The notes under the pieces are model-generated. The model was not told where the DNA came from. It searched no databases and was given only the letters and a program-made list of their open reading frames with translations. From Flavobacteriaceae bacterium (GTDB lineage: Bacteria; Bacteroidota; Bacteroidia; Flavobacteriales; Flavobacteriaceae), in assembly GCA_027490305.1 (NCBI GenBank), contig JAIXYI010000088.1:146587-210586 (forward strand): a stretch of DNA of 64,000 nt. The letters are read 5' to 3'. Positions 37,036-47,456 of this stretch are shown here, in pieces. The translations under genes were made by a program, and so were the position numbers. Each line of letters starts with the position of its first letter. Within the stretch, counting starts at the first letter, position 1.

Positions 37036-37587
37036 ATGCCCACACTGTTTCGTCAATACCGCCCTTTTTTGCTGTTCCTGCTGAAATTTCTCGGGGTATA
37101 CATCGTGCTGACCCTGCTCTACCAGCTTTTTTTGGGGTCGTACGACGAACACACCCATGAAATAGATGCCATGACCCGCATGGTTTCCGATCAGGTCGTG
37201 GGTTTGCTACGGTTGTTCGGATACGACGCGTCGATGCTGCCACACGAAAGTGAGGCTTCTTATAGGGTGTTAGTGGAAGGAACCACCGTAGTGCGCGTGA
37301 TTGAAGGATGTAACGCGATAAGCCTGATGATTCTGTTTGTCGCCTTTATCGTCGCCTTCGGATCGACTTTCAAAAAAACCGGACTGTTTATTTTAGGTGG
37401 ACTTGTCCTGATTCATCTCTTAAACGTGGCCCGCATCGCCTTGCTTACGATTGGTATCCGTACCTATCCGCAATACCAGGCCCTCATGCACGACATCCTT
37501 TTCCCTCTGGTCATCTACGGCACCATCTTCCTGCTATGGGTTGTCTGGATCCGAAAATTCTCGCCCCATGCCCGGAAAAAAGCGTAA
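37036..37587 (+). CDS. xrtF: Exosortase family protein XrtF
   Basis: XrtF is the flavobacterial member of the exosortase/archaeosortase membrane proteases, thought to cut C-terminal sorting signals at the inner membrane. The 183-residue protein has about five to six membrane spans and the catalytic set Cys92 (VIEGCNAISLM), Arg133 (LLNVARIALL) and His152 (MHDILFPLVIYG). The ATG at 37036 is chosen over a TTG at 37024. It overlaps its partner gene by 20 bases, the normal arrangement. No PEP-CTERM-like target gene is visible nearby. Confidence 0.93.
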   Translation: MPTLFRQYRPFLLFLLKFLGVYIVLTLLYQLFLGSYDEHTHEIDAMTRMVSDQVVGLLRLFGYDASMLPHESEASYRVLVEGTTVVRVIEGCNAISLMILFVAFIVAFGSTFKKTGLFILGGLVLIHLLNVARIALLTIGIRTYPQYQALMHDILFPLVIYGTIFLLWVVWIRKFSPHARKKA

Positions 37588-38017
37588 CGTCATACGTATC
37601 GTGCTTGCCGTCCTACTGGTGGGGGCACTCGCGGCCATCCGCCTTTTTGAGCGTTCGTTGTTCTACGACCCGTTCCTCGACTTCTTTCACGGGGAATACC
37701 AGGGCAAGCCGCTTCCGGAATACGATTCCCTTCAACTGGCACTCGGACTGATGTTTCGATACACCCTTAATATGGTCGTGTCGCTGACCTTGCTCTACGT
37801 CCTGTTCCAATCGGTATCCAAGCTGAGGTTCGCGGCCCTTTTGTATGCCCTGCTGTTTGTCGTGCTGTTTCTCGCGTTTTGGATCGTCCTGCGGTTCTTC
37901 GACCACAACCTCCTGGCGCTTTTCTACGTCCGGCGCTTCCTGATCCAGCCGCTGTTCGTCATCCTGTTCATCCCGGCGTTCTATTTCCAGGACCGTCAGG
38001 CAGCAGACGCCGAATAA
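37568..38017 (+). CDS. Exosortase F system-associated membrane protein
   Basis: This 149-residue membrane protein is known from Flavobacteriaceae only as the companion of XrtF. It has about four hydrophobic spans (IVLAVLLVGALAAIRLF, YTLNMVVSLTLLYVLFQS, LYALLFVVLFLAFWIVLRF, PLFVILFIPAFYF) and a conserved loop RSLFYDPFLDFFHGEY. The start is the ATG at 37568 inside the end of xrtF. Its role beside the protease, perhaps substrate handling, is not established. Confidence 0.88.
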   Translation: MPGKKRNVIRIVLAVLLVGALAAIRLFERSLFYDPFLDFFHGEYQGKPLPEYDSLQLALGLMFRYTLNMVVSLTLLYVLFQSVSKLRFAALLYALLFVVLFLAFWIVLRFFDHNLLALFYVRRFLIQPLFVILFIPAFYFQDRQAADAE

Positions 38018-38021
38018 TTCG

Positions 38022-38029
38022 TATCTTTG
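38022..38029 (+). promoter_or_regulatory. -7 box immediately before the HYC_CC_PP gene
   Basis: TATCTTTG (exact TAnnTTTG) ends only 4 bases before the ATG at 38034. Transcription from it would begin at or within the start codon, giving a leaderless mRNA. A clear -33 TTG is not seen. Confidence 0.45.
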
Positions 38030-38033
38030 CGGC

Positions 38034-38453
38034 ATGACCCGCAAAACGCTCGCGTTCGTATTGTCTTTTGTGCTCCTGGCGACCCAGACGAGCCTGGCAG
38101 TACGCGTGCATTATTGCGGAGGGGAAGCGGTTTCGGTTGCCGCCGGTTTCCACATTACCGCCGATGGTTGCGGCATGGAGCCGGCTGCCGCATCCGGTTG
38201 CGATACCGGGTCCACACTCGAAAAGAAAGGCTGTTGCGACGAAACGTCTGTCCAACTTAAAGTCAAGCAAGACGCACCCACGATAGCCAAGAGCGCTTCC
38301 GGTGTAGATGCCATCCTCCCCACGTCAACACCACTCACGTTACGGTTTCTGCATCCGGTGCCGTCTACGGTCTACTGCATCCGGGGTTTCCATTGTGAAG
38401 CACACGGTCCTCCTTTATTTATCCTCTACTCTTCCTATCTCGTATACGCCTAA
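38034..38453 (+). CDS. HYC_CC_PP family exported protein
   Basis: A 139-residue protein with a signal peptide (MTRKTLAFVLSFVLLATQTSLA) and the three hallmarks that name this Bacteroidota family: HYC (VRVHYCGG), CC (KKGCCDE) and PP near the end (HGPPLFILYSSYLVY). Eight or so Cys residues suggest metal or disulfide chemistry. Members commonly sit next to TonB receptors and heavy-metal-domain proteins, as here. A role in copper or other soft-metal handling at the envelope is inference. Confidence 0.85.
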   Translation: MTRKTLAFVLSFVLLATQTSLAVRVHYCGGEAVSVAAGFHITADGCGMEPAAASGCDTGSTLEKKGCCDETSVQLKVKQDAPTIAKSASGVDAILPTSTPLTLRFLHPVPSTVYCIRGFHCEAHGPPLFILYSSYLVYA

Positions 38454-38501
38454 GCCATCGTTGACTCGGACCTTTTCCTTGTTTAACGATAGATAACGTA
38501 T

Positions 38502-40541
38502 ATGCATTTCAAACACTATGGGCTACTCCTGGTGTCGACGTTTGCCATGGCGCAGGATCCTGTGACGGATTCTCTCCAGGAAGTAAAAGTCGAAACCAGT
38601 CGCAAAAGCCTCAAAAAAGCACTTACCGCCACGGCAAATACGACCGTGATGTCGAGTCGGGAATTACTCAAAGCCGCCTGCTGTAATCTCGCAGAAAGCT
38701 TTGAAACCAATCCGGCCATCGATGTGAATTTCCAGGACGCACTGACCGGCGTGCGCCAAATTCGTATGCTCGGACTCGCGAGTCCGTATCTGGCGGTCAC
38801 CGAAGAGAACATCCCGTTTGCGCGCGGCGCCTCGCAGGCTTACGGATTGTCGTTTACGCCTGGCACTTGGGTACACAGCATCCAGGTGACCAAAGGCGCC
38901 GGTTCGGTTATCAATGGCTTTGAAAGTATTTCAGGCCAGGTCAATACCGAATTGCTCAAACCGATGGACGACATCCCGTTCTTCGCCAACGTCTATTCCT
39001 CTTCCGATGGCCGATTCGAACTCAATACCCATTTCAATCGTCGGTTCTCGCCTAAATGGAGCAGCAGCCTCTTGGTGCACGGGAACGCCCGTCCGTTTAA
39101 GACCGATATGAACGACGATGGCTTCCTCGACAATCCGCTGGCGCGACAGGCCAATATCGCGAGCCGATGGCAGTACCACGATCCGGAAACGGGTTGGGAA
39201 GGATTCGCCTCCTTTCGCTATCTCGACGATAACAAAATCACCGGAGAAACCGGGTTTGATCCCGATCGTGACCGTGGCACCACCCACCATTGGGGATCTG
39301 AGATCCGCACCCGCCGGCTGGACGTATCCACCAAAACAGGATACGTATTTCTCGATATGCCCTACCAAAGCGTAGGCTGGCAGAATGCCTTTTCGGTGCA
39401 CGACCAAAATTCGTATTTCGGGCAGAATCTCTATAACCTCACCCAGCGGAGTTTTTATTCGAACCTGATTTTCAGTTCGATCATAAACAACACCCTGCAT
39501 AAATTCACAACGGGGTTGAGTTTCACTTACGACCACTACGATGAATATGTTGCCGTGCCGCAAATCGATAGGGATTTCGACCGCATCGATAATTCCGTTG
39601 GTGCGTTTTTCGAATACAATTTCAACAACGACGACAACTTCAGCCTGATTGCCGGATTGCGCGCGGATGTGCACAATCGGCTCGGAGCGTTCCTGACACC
39701 CCGCCTGCACCTGCGCTATGTGCCGTGGGAAAAAGGTGTCTTGCGGGCTTCCGCCGGACGCGGACGACGCGCCGCCAACATCTTCGCTGAAAACCAGCAA
39801 CTGTTTGCAAGTGCCAGGGCATTCGACCTACGCGGCAATGGCGGCAAGTTATACGGACTCAACCCCGAAGTCGCCTGGAACTACGGTGTGAGTTTCCAGC
39901 AACGGTTTTCCTTTTTCGGGAAGGCGTCGGAAGTAGGTTTCGACCTTTACCGCACCGTTTTCGATAACCAGGTAGTGGTGGATATGTATGGAAATCCGCA
40001 AAGCGTTGCGTTCTACGACCTTCAGGGTCGGTCGGATGCCACCAGCCTTCAGGTTGATTTTGAAAGTGAGCCCATTCGCCGACTGAATGTGCGGCTGGCG
40101 TATAAAACCTATCAGGTCCGCACGGATTTCCTTTCATCGGGCTACCGCCAGAAACCTTTGCAGCCGCAGCAACGCCTGTTTGGGAATATCGCCTATGAAA
40201 CCCCCGATCATGACGGGCGCCGCTGGAAATTCGACGCGACCTACAACGCCCTGGGCGCGCAATGGTTGCCCTATACCGGAAGTAACCCCGAGGCAGACCG
40301 TCTGCCCGATCGCGTTGTCGGTTATTCTATAGTACATTTCCAGGTGACGCGCGTGTTTTCGGGCGCGTTCGAGTTGTATGCCGGCGGTGAGAATATCGGG
40401 AATTACCGCCAGCAAAAGGCCATCCTGGGGGCGGATGATCCGTTTGGTCCTACGTTTGATGCGTCTATTTCCTATGCGCCCGTCTTTGGCCGGATGTTCT
40501 ATGCCGGCCTTCGTTATAAAGTACCACAAAAAAACAAATGA
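38502..40541 (+). CDS. TonB-dependent outer membrane receptor, probably metal-related
   Basis: A 679-residue receptor with a short signal peptide (about 18 residues), a plug domain (about 25-150: SRKSLKKALTATANTTVMSSRELLKAACCNLAESFETNPAIDV, QIRMLGLASPYLAVTEENIPFARG, IQVTKGAGSVINGFESISGQVN) and a 22-strand barrel ending GRMFYAGLRYKV. The conserved AACCNLAESFE puts two Cys in the plug, as in receptors near metal genes. No N-terminal carboxypeptidase-like domain and no SusD partner are present. It lies between the HYC_CC_PP and HMA genes, so the cargo is likely a metal ion or metal-chelate (inference). Confidence 0.92.
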   Translation: MHFKHYGLLLVSTFAMAQDPVTDSLQEVKVETSRKSLKKALTATANTTVMSSRELLKAACCNLAESFETNPAIDVNFQDALTGVRQIRMLGLASPYLAVTEENIPFARGASQAYGLSFTPGTWVHSIQVTKGAGSVINGFESISGQVNTELLKPMDDIPFFANVYSSSDGRFELNTHFNRRFSPKWSSSLLVHGNARPFKTDMNDDGFLDNPLARQANIASRWQYHDPETGWEGFASFRYLDDNKITGETGFDPDRDRGTTHHWGSEIRTRRLDVSTKTGYVFLDMPYQSVGWQNAFSVHDQNSYFGQNLYNLTQRSFYSNLIFSSIINNTLHKFTTGLSFTYDHYDEYVAVPQIDRDFDRIDNSVGAFFEYNFNNDDNFSLIAGLRADVHNRLGAFLTPRLHLRYVPWEKGVLRASAGRGRRAANIFAENQQLFASARAFDLRGNGGKLYGLNPEVAWNYGVSFQQRFSFFGKASEVGFDLYRTVFDNQVVVDMYGNPQSVAFYDLQGRSDATSLQVDFESEPIRRLNVRLAYKTYQVRTDFLSSGYRQKPLQPQQRLFGNIAYETPDHDGRRWKFDATYNALGAQWLPYTGSNPEADRLPDRVVGYSIVHFQVTRVFSGAFELYAGGENIGNYRQQKAILGADDPFGPTFDASISYAPVFGRMFYAGLRYKVPQKNK

Positions 40542-40542
40542 T

Positions 40543-40890
40543 ATGAACAAGTATGTAATCCTATTGGTCATGGTGTTGGCCGGTTTTTCCGCCCAGGCAC
40601 AACAAAAGAAAAACAAGAACGCCCGATACGATGTCGAAGTCAACGGCAATTGCGACCAGTGCAAAAAACGAATTGAGAAAGCCGCGTTGCGGGTTGAAGG
40701 GGTCAAGATGGCAATCTGGGACGTCGAGAGCCATCGATTGGCGCTCATCCTCAACGAAGTGAAGACGAATGTCGACGCGGTAGAACAGGCGGTGGCAAAA
40801 GCCGGTCATGATACCGACCGTTTCCGGGCCACCGAGGCCGAATACGAGGCGCTGCACGGGTGCTGCAAATACGAACGCAAGCCGGAATAG
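40543..40890 (+). CDS. Exported heavy-metal-associated (HMA) domain protein
   Basis: A 115-residue protein with a signal peptide (MNKYVILLVMVLAGFSAQAQ) and one HMA ferredoxin-like fold with the metal-binding CxxC at Cys37-Cys40 (GNCDQCKKRIEKAA). A second Cys pair near the end (LHGCCKYE) adds a further possible site. HMA proteins carry Cu(I) or similar ions; an exported one next to a TonB receptor may pass metal in the periplasm. The start is 1 base after the receptor stop. Confidence 0.9.
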   Translation: MNKYVILLVMVLAGFSAQAQQKKNKNARYDVEVNGNCDQCKKRIEKAALRVEGVKMAIWDVESHRLALILNEVKTNVDAVEQAVAKAGHDTDRFRATEAEYEALHGCCKYERKPE

Positions 40891-40985
40891 TCTTTCCCAA
40901 ATCCGGAGTAACTTCGATTGCCGTTGCCGTAAATAATGCGTAATTTCACGCACGATAAACGCATACCCTTAAATAATCCTGCCTC

Positions 40986-41726
40986 ATGTCCGATTTTAAC
41001 TGGAAAAACCTGATAAACCCCGAGTATTACATTCTTTTGGAAATAGGGGGTGTCAAAATCGGATTGTGGATCGTGTTGTTTATCGTGTTTGCCGAGACAG
41101 GTCTTTTCGCCGGGTTTTTCCTTCCGGGTGACAGCCTCCTGTTCCTGACGGGGATCTATGCGACTGAGTGGATTGACGACCTCGGGAACCACCGCCCCGG
41201 CCTGATCGATCAGATTTACCACATCGACAGCGATCTGCTGAACGTCACCGTTCTGGCGTCGTTGGTCGCATTGGCGGGAGTGTTGGGCAACATGACCGGC
41301 TATTGGTTCGGATCGAAAAGCGGTTATTACCTCTACAAACGGCAGGATACCTTCCTGTTTAAGAAAAAATACCTGATACAGTCGAAAGACTTCTTTGAGA
41401 AGCATGGCGGGCGGGCGATTATCTTCGCGAGGTTCCTTCCTATCATCCGAACGTTTGCCCCCATCGTAGCAGGCATTGTGAACATGGACAAGAAGAAGTT
41501 CATGTTCTACAACATCGTCAGTTCCGTGGTATGGTCGTTTAGCCTGATATTCGCAGGCCATTACCTCAATGACTATCTGATGGAGCGGTTCGACATCAAC
41601 ATGAAAGACCACATCGAACTTATTGTGATCGGTCTGGTGGTCGTAACCTTAGCCCCTGTGATTATTAAGTTCGCGCGGAAACTACCCGAACAGCCAAAAG
41701 ACGATACACCTCAAAATCCGGATTAA
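40986..41726 (+). CDS. DedA family membrane protein
   Basis: A 246-residue membrane protein of the DedA/SNARE-associated family, now thought to include undecaprenyl-phosphate or lipid flippases. Family features are FAETGLFAGFFLPGDSLLF, the amphipathic GYWFGSKSGYYLYKR, FFEKHGGRAIIFARFLPIIRTFAPIVAG with the conserved arginine, and NIVSSVVWSFSLIFAGH. The stop codon lies inside the stem of the terminator. Substrate not known. Confidence 0.92.
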   Translation: MSDFNWKNLINPEYYILLEIGGVKIGLWIVLFIVFAETGLFAGFFLPGDSLLFLTGIYATEWIDDLGNHRPGLIDQIYHIDSDLLNVTVLASLVALAGVLGNMTGYWFGSKSGYYLYKRQDTFLFKKKYLIQSKDFFEKHGGRAIIFARFLPIIRTFAPIVAGIVNMDKKKFMFYNIVSSVVWSFSLIFAGHYLNDYLMERFDINMKDHIELIVIGLVVVTLAPVIIKFARKLPEQPKDDTPQNPD

Positions 41727-41740
41727 TTCCGGATTTTTTT
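41715..41740 (+). terminator. Terminator overlapping the dedA-like stop codon
   Basis: AATCCGG (41715-41721) and CCGGATT (41729-41735) form a 7-bp stem with a 7-base loop and a T-run. The TAA stop (41724-41726) is in the loop. The left A-run also suits the convergent gene at 41739. Confidence 0.8.
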
Positions 41741-44075
41741 AGGGAACATCGAACCGTTCGCAAATCAGGCTTCCGTCAAATGTGAATCCTTCCACATGCA
41801 AGGTGGAAGGTGTTCGATAATCGGGCATCGAGAAGCGAACCACGCCCGACGTGTCGGTAATAAGCGTCCCAATCCAGGAAATCACCCCGAAATTATGAAA
41901 TCCTTCGTCGGATGTCGACGTAAGCTCGGGGTTGTGAAAATCATGGATACGGGCGAATCCGCCGTTTACCGCAAATTCCTGTGCGAACGAAGCAGGTCCG
42001 GATATCTTCGGTTTTTTCCGGTAAATCCGTATGACGCCTTCGTTATTCGTAACCGACGGAACGATGGTATGGGCATTGGTATAAATTTCATCGATTTCGT
42101 CCATGGTCATACCCACCAACACATCATACGACATCTGCCGCATGTTATCTATATAAAGCACGGGTGTTCGAGGCGCGCCATTGATAGAACTAACACCCCG
42201 CGCTGTAATAGTGATAGACGTGTTGTCATCCGTCACATTGAATCCGCGGGTTTCCAGAAACAGGGTTACCCTTTGGGTGGCAGTGGGAGGCACTTTATAG
42301 CCACTAAGGTCGTGGTGTCCGGGCCAGTCCTGCCGCTTCAGTTTATTTGTATTCTTAACCTCCGTCTCTGCAAGTTGCACAAAGTTCTTCGCAAATTTTG
42401 GCATCGCAACAGATTCGGGAGTGGGAAGTAACGGACAGTTGGAAACCGTTGGCCGAAAGGGCTTAAGGCAGTTTCCTTTTATGCCGACGATGTGGGCGGA
42501 ATATTTGAAGGGTTTGGGTTCAAATCCCGGCACTTCAACCAAATACAGTTTCACCGAAGTCGAGTCGGTGATGACCATATTCGGAAACGCAAAGTCGTTC
42601 TTTTCACCAATATCAGAGAACTCCTGTAACAGCGCGGTAATCGAATAGAGTTTGATTTTATATTTCCCCCGATCTTTCAGCGGCTGCGACAGGTTACCGG
42701 CGATGGTTTGGCCTTTTTCAAATTCGAATTTTTCAACAGGCGGCGTATTGGTAATGTCTGACCAGGCCTGTCGTGATCCGGGTTGGGCAAGCAAAGCCAG
42801 ATCGAGCTCGTAGTGTCGTCCTTTCGAATATTTTGATAGGTAATAACGGCCGTTCGGAACCGCGATACGTACATACGGCTGAAAGTAAAACGTGCTATAC
42901 AGATCGTGGTTTTCGTCGTAGGCTTTGGTGTCGAAAGGAACGGCTGAAACGCTGAGGTTCGCGTCCGTAAAGTTGTGTCCTTCGAAATTCATAACACCAT
43001 CCTTTGTTGCCTGTTTTTCTACAGTAGTCGCCGAACGTGCCGCCGGATACCGGAACAAGAGGCGCTCGGCCCACTGTTTCATCTCCGAATCGATGAAGCG
43101 GGCCACGCAGACACCTTCCGACAACAGGCTGTCCTGCAAGACCAATTGGGCTTCCGTTTTGGAATCAGGGAAGGGAACATCCACAATGGTCGATGTATCA
43201 TCTTGTTGCAGCACCAGAAAAAGCGGTTTGGATCGGAGGGAAGGAAGGAGCGACGCGTGCGGACGCACCTTCACAATGACTTTTCCCGGCAGGGTGAAAT
43301 TGTTGATTTCAACCGCGATGCCGCTCGCTTCCGCCACCGGAAAAAGGGCCTCACCCGATGTGTCACCCGACGAAAAACGCACTTTCATCCCATTCTCCGG
43401 AACGAGCGCTACCTTGGCCAGTCCGAAGCGGTTGACCGATGATTGCGCGACGGCCTGCCCTTTGGCATCAACCACTTCTACCTGCCCGCTGCTAAACGGC
43501 GTGCCATCGCAACCCGTCACGCGGATGCCGATCGTATTTTGCACGCCGGCGACCCACGTGCCGCCTTCCGCAAACACCTCAACGTGCACGTCGGCAAAGT
43601 GATCCCGCTGGGGAGCCCGGCCCGTTTGTGTGTTGATTAATTCTATGGGGAATACAGAGGTTTCGTCTTCCCGGAAATTATTCATCCAATTGGTAAAAAC
43701 CTGGATATAGTAGTGGCCACTCGCCCAGGTAGGCTCCAGGGTAAAGTTCCCAAGAAAACTGCCGTTCGAGGCGAAAAACAGCTTTTCAGCCACCACCTGC
43801 CCGCCTTCATCCAGCAGGCGCGCATGGATGTTCGTGGTCGCGTAATACGGTTCTTTGTTCTTGCGGTTGTATACATATCCTTTGAAGAAAATCTCTTCAT
43901 TGGTAAAGAATACGGTCTTGTCAAAATGAAGGTGGATCGTCTCCCGGTCAAGAGCGAAATAAGACGCAATCGTCTTGCTTATGGTCTCTTTTTGGGACGT
44001 CGTATTCTGGGCCGATACCCATAGCGACAATAGGAGGAAGGGCAGCCACAGCACCCTGCGCATCGGAAAATTCAT
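41739..44075 (-). CDS. Large exported protein with macroglobulin-like domains
   Basis: A 778-residue protein with a signal peptide (about 22 residues, ending WVSAQ). It starts with an MG2-like domain (LHFDKTVFFTNEEIFFKGYVYN, GSFLGNFTLEPTWASGHYYIQVFTNWMNNF), as in alpha-2-macroglobulin-like Bacteroidota proteins. Further Ig-like domains follow. A TonB-receptor-plug-like stretch is near residue 635 (ITARGVSSINGAPRTPVLYIDN). No thioester (CxEQ) motif and no transmembrane barrel are present. It is of a group common in Flavobacteriia whose function is unknown. Confidence 0.75.
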   Translation of the reverse strand: MNFPMRRVLWLPFLLLSLWVSAQNTTSQKETISKTIASYFALDRETIHLHFDKTVFFTNEEIFFKGYVYNRKNKEPYYATTNIHARLLDEGGQVVAEKLFFASNGSFLGNFTLEPTWASGHYYIQVFTNWMNNFREDETSVFPIELINTQTGRAPQRDHFADVHVEVFAEGGTWVAGVQNTIGIRVTGCDGTPFSSGQVEVVDAKGQAVAQSSVNRFGLAKVALVPENGMKVRFSSGDTSGEALFPVAEASGIAVEINNFTLPGKVIVKVRPHASLLPSLRSKPLFLVLQQDDTSTIVDVPFPDSKTEAQLVLQDSLLSEGVCVARFIDSEMKQWAERLLFRYPAARSATTVEKQATKDGVMNFEGHNFTDANLSVSAVPFDTKAYDENHDLYSTFYFQPYVRIAVPNGRYYLSKYSKGRHYELDLALLAQPGSRQAWSDITNTPPVEKFEFEKGQTIAGNLSQPLKDRGKYKIKLYSITALLQEFSDIGEKNDFAFPNMVITDSTSVKLYLVEVPGFEPKPFKYSAHIVGIKGNCLKPFRPTVSNCPLLPTPESVAMPKFAKNFVQLAETEVKNTNKLKRQDWPGHHDLSGYKVPPTATQRVTLFLETRGFNVTDDNTSITITARGVSSINGAPRTPVLYIDNMRQMSYDVLVGMTMDEIDEIYTNAHTIVPSVTNNEGVIRIYRKKPKISGPASFAQEFAVNGGFARIHDFHNPELTSTSDEGFHNFGVISWIGTLITDTSGVVRFSMPDYRTPSTLHVEGFTFDGSLICERFDVP

Positions 44076-44120
44076 ACGGATTGTATTCGGTTGCCGTAAA
44101 GCTATATTTTTTTCTGATAC

Positions 44121-44152
44121 AAAAAAGAAAGGAGGACAAATTTGTCCTCCTT
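44121..44152 (-). terminator. Terminator of groEL
   Basis: AAGGAGGACAAA and TTTGTCCTCCTT (44129-44152) form a perfect 12-bp palindrome, followed on the minus strand by a T-rich run. It is 25 bases behind groEL. Confidence 0.85.
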
Positions 44153-44176
44153 CCGTTCATTCCTGGGTGTATTTGG

Positions 44177-45835
<1,659 letters not shown>

Positions 45836-46111
45836 TTAGACGATTGCCAGGATGTCACTTTCCTTCATGATGAGGTAATCCTTGTTGTCGAGTTTGAGCT
45901 CGGTGCCGGCATACTTTCCGTATAGCACGGTGTCACCGACCTTTACGGTCATTTCGTGGTCTTTGGTGCCGTTTCCGACGGCCACTACCGTACCTTTCTG
46001 CGGTTTTTCTTTTGCCGTGTCAGGGATAATAATGCCCGATGCCGTCTGCGTTTCCGCTGCGGAAGGCTCGATCAGTACGCGATCAGCAAGTGGTTTGATG
46101 TTTACGCTCAT
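45836..46111 (-). CDS. groES: Co-chaperonin GroES
   Basis: The 91-residue lid of the GroEL cage from the ATG at 46111 ([16 protein letters not shown]). The mobile loop is [23 protein letters not shown], and [33 protein letters not shown] follows. A TTG two codons upstream is less likely as a start. No CIRCE palindrome is seen in the 100 bases ahead of it, so heat control probably uses another mechanism. Confidence 0.98.
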   Translation of the reverse strand: MSVNIKPLADRVLIEPSAAETQTASGIIIPDTAKEKPQKGTVVAVGNGTKDHEMTVKVGDTVLYGKYAGTELKLDNKDYLIMKESDILAIV

Positions 46112-46205
46112 AAGCAATGGTTTTATGATTAAATAAGGGTTATTATACTACTGCCCCCGCGCCTGACCACAATCGTGCCAAGCGCGTTTGTCCTGACAAA
46201 ATGGT

Positions 46206-46241
46206 AAAAAAAATGCCAACATGGTGTCATGTTGGCATTTT
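46206..46241 (-). terminator. Terminator of the lptE-secG operon
   Basis: AAAATGCCAACATG (46210-46223) and CATGTTGGCATTTT (46228-46241) form a 14-bp perfect stem with a GTGT loop, then a T-run on the minus strand. It lies 17 bases behind secG and separates it from groES. Confidence 0.92.
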
Positions 46242-46258
46242 GTGATGTCGTAGGAGAT

Positions 46259-46615
46259 CTATTTTTGCGCCGGGGCAGGCGTTTCGGTCTTGCCCGCAGG
46301 TGCTTCCGGTTTGGCAGCCGGAGCTGTGTCGTTACCGTTGCTCTCCGGAGCCGGCGCCTCAGTTTGGTCTTCTTCCGTCGCTACAGGAGCGCTCGATTCG
46401 AAGAACATACCCGACACCAAAATCAGGGCCACCAAAATAGCACCCAATGTCCAGGTACTTTTATCAAGGAAATCGGTTGTTTTCTGAACGCCACCCAATT
46501 GCTGGGAACCGCCGAATGAAGAGGAAAGTCCGCCGCCTTTCGGATTTTGTACCATCACCACCAGGATCAGGAGGAAACAAACGAAGACGATCAACACTAA
46601 GCAAACAGTAAGCAT
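46259..46615 (-). CDS. secG: Preprotein translocase subunit SecG
   Basis: SecG assists the SecYEG channel. The 118-residue protein has two membrane spans (about 2-22 and 56-74) separated by the conserved VQNPKGGGLSSSFGGSQQLGGVQKTTDFLDKSTW, and a C-terminal tail rich in Pro, Ala and Glu (about 75-118) that is longer than in E. coli. It is last in the minus-strand set lptE / repeat protein / secG. Confidence 0.93.
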   Translation of the reverse strand: MLTVCLVLIVFVCFLLILVVMVQNPKGGGLSSSFGGSQQLGGVQKTTDFLDKSTWTLGAILVALILVSGMFFESSAPVATEEDQTEAPAPESNGNDTAPAAKPEAPAGKTETPAPAQK

Positions 46616-46627
46616 CTTATATCGTAT

Positions 46628-47455
46628 TTAATTGGAATTCTGTTGTAAAGACCGGATGTCTGAAATTCGGTCTGCAAATAAACTACTTTTTTCCGGATAT
46701 TTCAAAATTAAAATTTCGTACGCCTGGATGGCCTTTTCATACTTCTTTTGCTCGAGATACACACGGGCCAGCGTCTCGGTCATCAGCGATTGGGTATCGG
46801 TTTCCGACGCCGGCGAAGCAGGTGCTGTTGCCGATTCGTCGCGCTTCGGCACAATCTTCGGATTGCTTTCGATGAACCGGTCGATCAGGTCGAGTTTCCG
46901 CTTGCGCTCCTCGGGTATCGGAGTCGCTTCGGGCTCTGCACGCCGCTCAATCGGCTTGATCGACGTCAGTTGCAGCCATTCCATAAACGAATGTTTCTCC
47001 TGTTTCGAGAAATCAAGTGGCTTTCCAATCCCCAGTTTTTCCTCCGCGTCGACCGTCGGCAGTTCTTTTCGCGTCACCGCAATGCTCGTCCGAATGGATT
47101 GTTCTAACGGGTCGAGCTCGCTGTCTGCCCGCTTCAGCTTCACTTCCTCGCTTTCATTCACCACGATTTCCGCAATCCGCGCCGCTTTTTCCTGGTCAAA
47201 GGCATCCTGTAGGCTCTCAAAATTGCCCGAGGTGATGAAGTCGAACAACACGCCCCGGTCGTGCGTATACGCCGCCGTCGTTTTCAACGCCTGGTTATAG
47301 CGGTAGCTGTCTTGTGCATACAAGCCTTTCAACTGCAACGCCCGTGCACTTTGAAAGTACGGGAACTCGCGCACCATATCCTCCAACTCGGCAAGCTGCC
47401 GGTCGCGAAGGGCCGTGGGGCGTGAGAGTAAAAAGGTGTATTCCGCTGTGTTCAT
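46628..47455 (-). CDS. Uncharacterised protein with C-terminal tetratricopeptide-like motif
   Basis: A 275-residue soluble protein from the ATG at 47455 (MNTAEYTFLLSRPTAL). The N-terminal part is helical (LAELEDMVREFPYFQSARALQLKGLYAQDSYRYNQALK). A charged middle includes RKLDLIDRFIESNPKIVPKRDE, and the C-terminus has one TPR-like unit (TETLARVYLEQKKYEKAIQAYEILILKYPEKSSLFA). The family is conserved in Bacteroidota between lptE and secG as I recall, but its job is unknown. It starts 1 base after the lptE stop, implying coupling to LPS or Sec envelope biogenesis. Confidence 0.8.
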   Translation of the reverse strand: MNTAEYTFLLSRPTALRDRQLAELEDMVREFPYFQSARALQLKGLYAQDSYRYNQALKTTAAYTHDRGVLFDFITSGNFESLQDAFDQEKAARIAEIVVNESEEVKLKRADSELDPLEQSIRTSIAVTRKELPTVDAEEKLGIGKPLDFSKQEKHSFMEWLQLTSIKPIERRAEPEATPIPEERKRKLDLIDRFIESNPKIVPKRDESATAPASPASETDTQSLMTETLARVYLEQKKYEKAIQAYEILILKYPEKSSLFADRISDIRSLQQNSN

Positions 47456-47456
47456 C

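Noticed and set aside
38931..39800. 289-codon frame opposite the TonB receptor
   Set aside because: It is antisense to the barrel of a clear receptor and has no start context or family features.
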